Under the pieces are notes generated by a model. It did no database searches. It was not told the DNA's origin and saw only the letters and a program-made list of their open reading frames with translations. From Anammoximicrobium sp032229885 (lineage in GTDB: Bacteria; Planctomycetota; Planctomycetia; Pirellulales; Pirellulaceae), in assembly GCA_032229885.1 (NCBI GenBank), contig JAVYAJ010000347.1, positions 1-22,524 of the forward strand: DNA of 22,524 bases, given 5' to 3'. The position numbers and the translations under genes were made by a program. Of the stretch, positions 22,495-22,524 are shown one piece after another (positions within the stretch are counted from its first letter, which is position 1; each line of letters begins with the position of its first letter).

Positions 22495-22524
22495 GTGTGG
22501 GTTAGTGGCACGGGAATGGGTTAG

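Overview
The window is GC-rich bacterial chromosome, most probably from a planctomycete of the Pirellulales type. That is an inference from gene style: a planctomycete-type DDE transposase, a Tat-exported Gfo/Idh/MocA oxidoreductase, long spacers, and an eroded accessory island. No rRNA or tRNA gene was seen, so the placement is not proven.

Layout. 1-1283: nested insertion-sequence debris, with the end of an IS21-like element interrupting a DDE transposase that already has an internal deletion and a stop codon. 1415-2212 (+): SpoU/TrmH-family RNA methyltransferase. 2369-10284 (-): the main feature, an eight-gene operon transcribed right to left as hdrC, hdrB, hdrA, mvhD, mvhG, mvhA, a hydrogenase maturation protease, and a stand-alone cyclic-nucleotide-binding-domain protein. 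The genes encode a complete H2-oxidising (or H2-evolving), heterodisulfide-reductase-like, flavin-based electron-bifurcating complex. A sigma-54-like promoter lies 71 bp upstream of hdrC, with a 13-bp inverted repeat about 100 bp further upstream where an activator could bind. 10285-11256: gene-free spacer rich in hairpins. 11257-12705 (+): 6-phosphogluconate dehydrogenase.

12973-16482 (-): a decayed defence or mobile island. In transcription order it holds an excisionase-like HTH gene, a helicase remnant (N-terminus joined to a DUF3883-like C-terminus, plus a 1-bp frameshift), an apparently intact AlbA_2/GHKL ATPase gene whose 3' end is tandemly duplicated (158-bp period), a possible C-terminal scrap of a DUF1156-type DNA methylase, a DUF433 antitoxin, and a 26-codon stub of its PIN-like toxin. 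17194-18393 (+): CNT-family nucleoside transporter. 18554-19894 (-): secreted Gfo/Idh/MocA oxidoreductase. 20740-22431 (+): exported S41 C-terminal processing protease with TPR-like and PDZ regions.

How the operon works together. MvhA and MvhG exchange electrons with H2. MvhD passes them to HdrA, whose FAD can split them between a low-potential ferredoxin path and HdrC/HdrB, where non-cubane clusters reduce a disulfide-type acceptor. The protease trims the C-terminus of MvhA after nickel insertion. The cyclic-nucleotide-domain protein has no DNA-binding part and may be a local sensor. Bacteria of this type are not known to make CoM-S-S-CoB, so the acceptor is unknown. No hyp maturation genes lie in the window.
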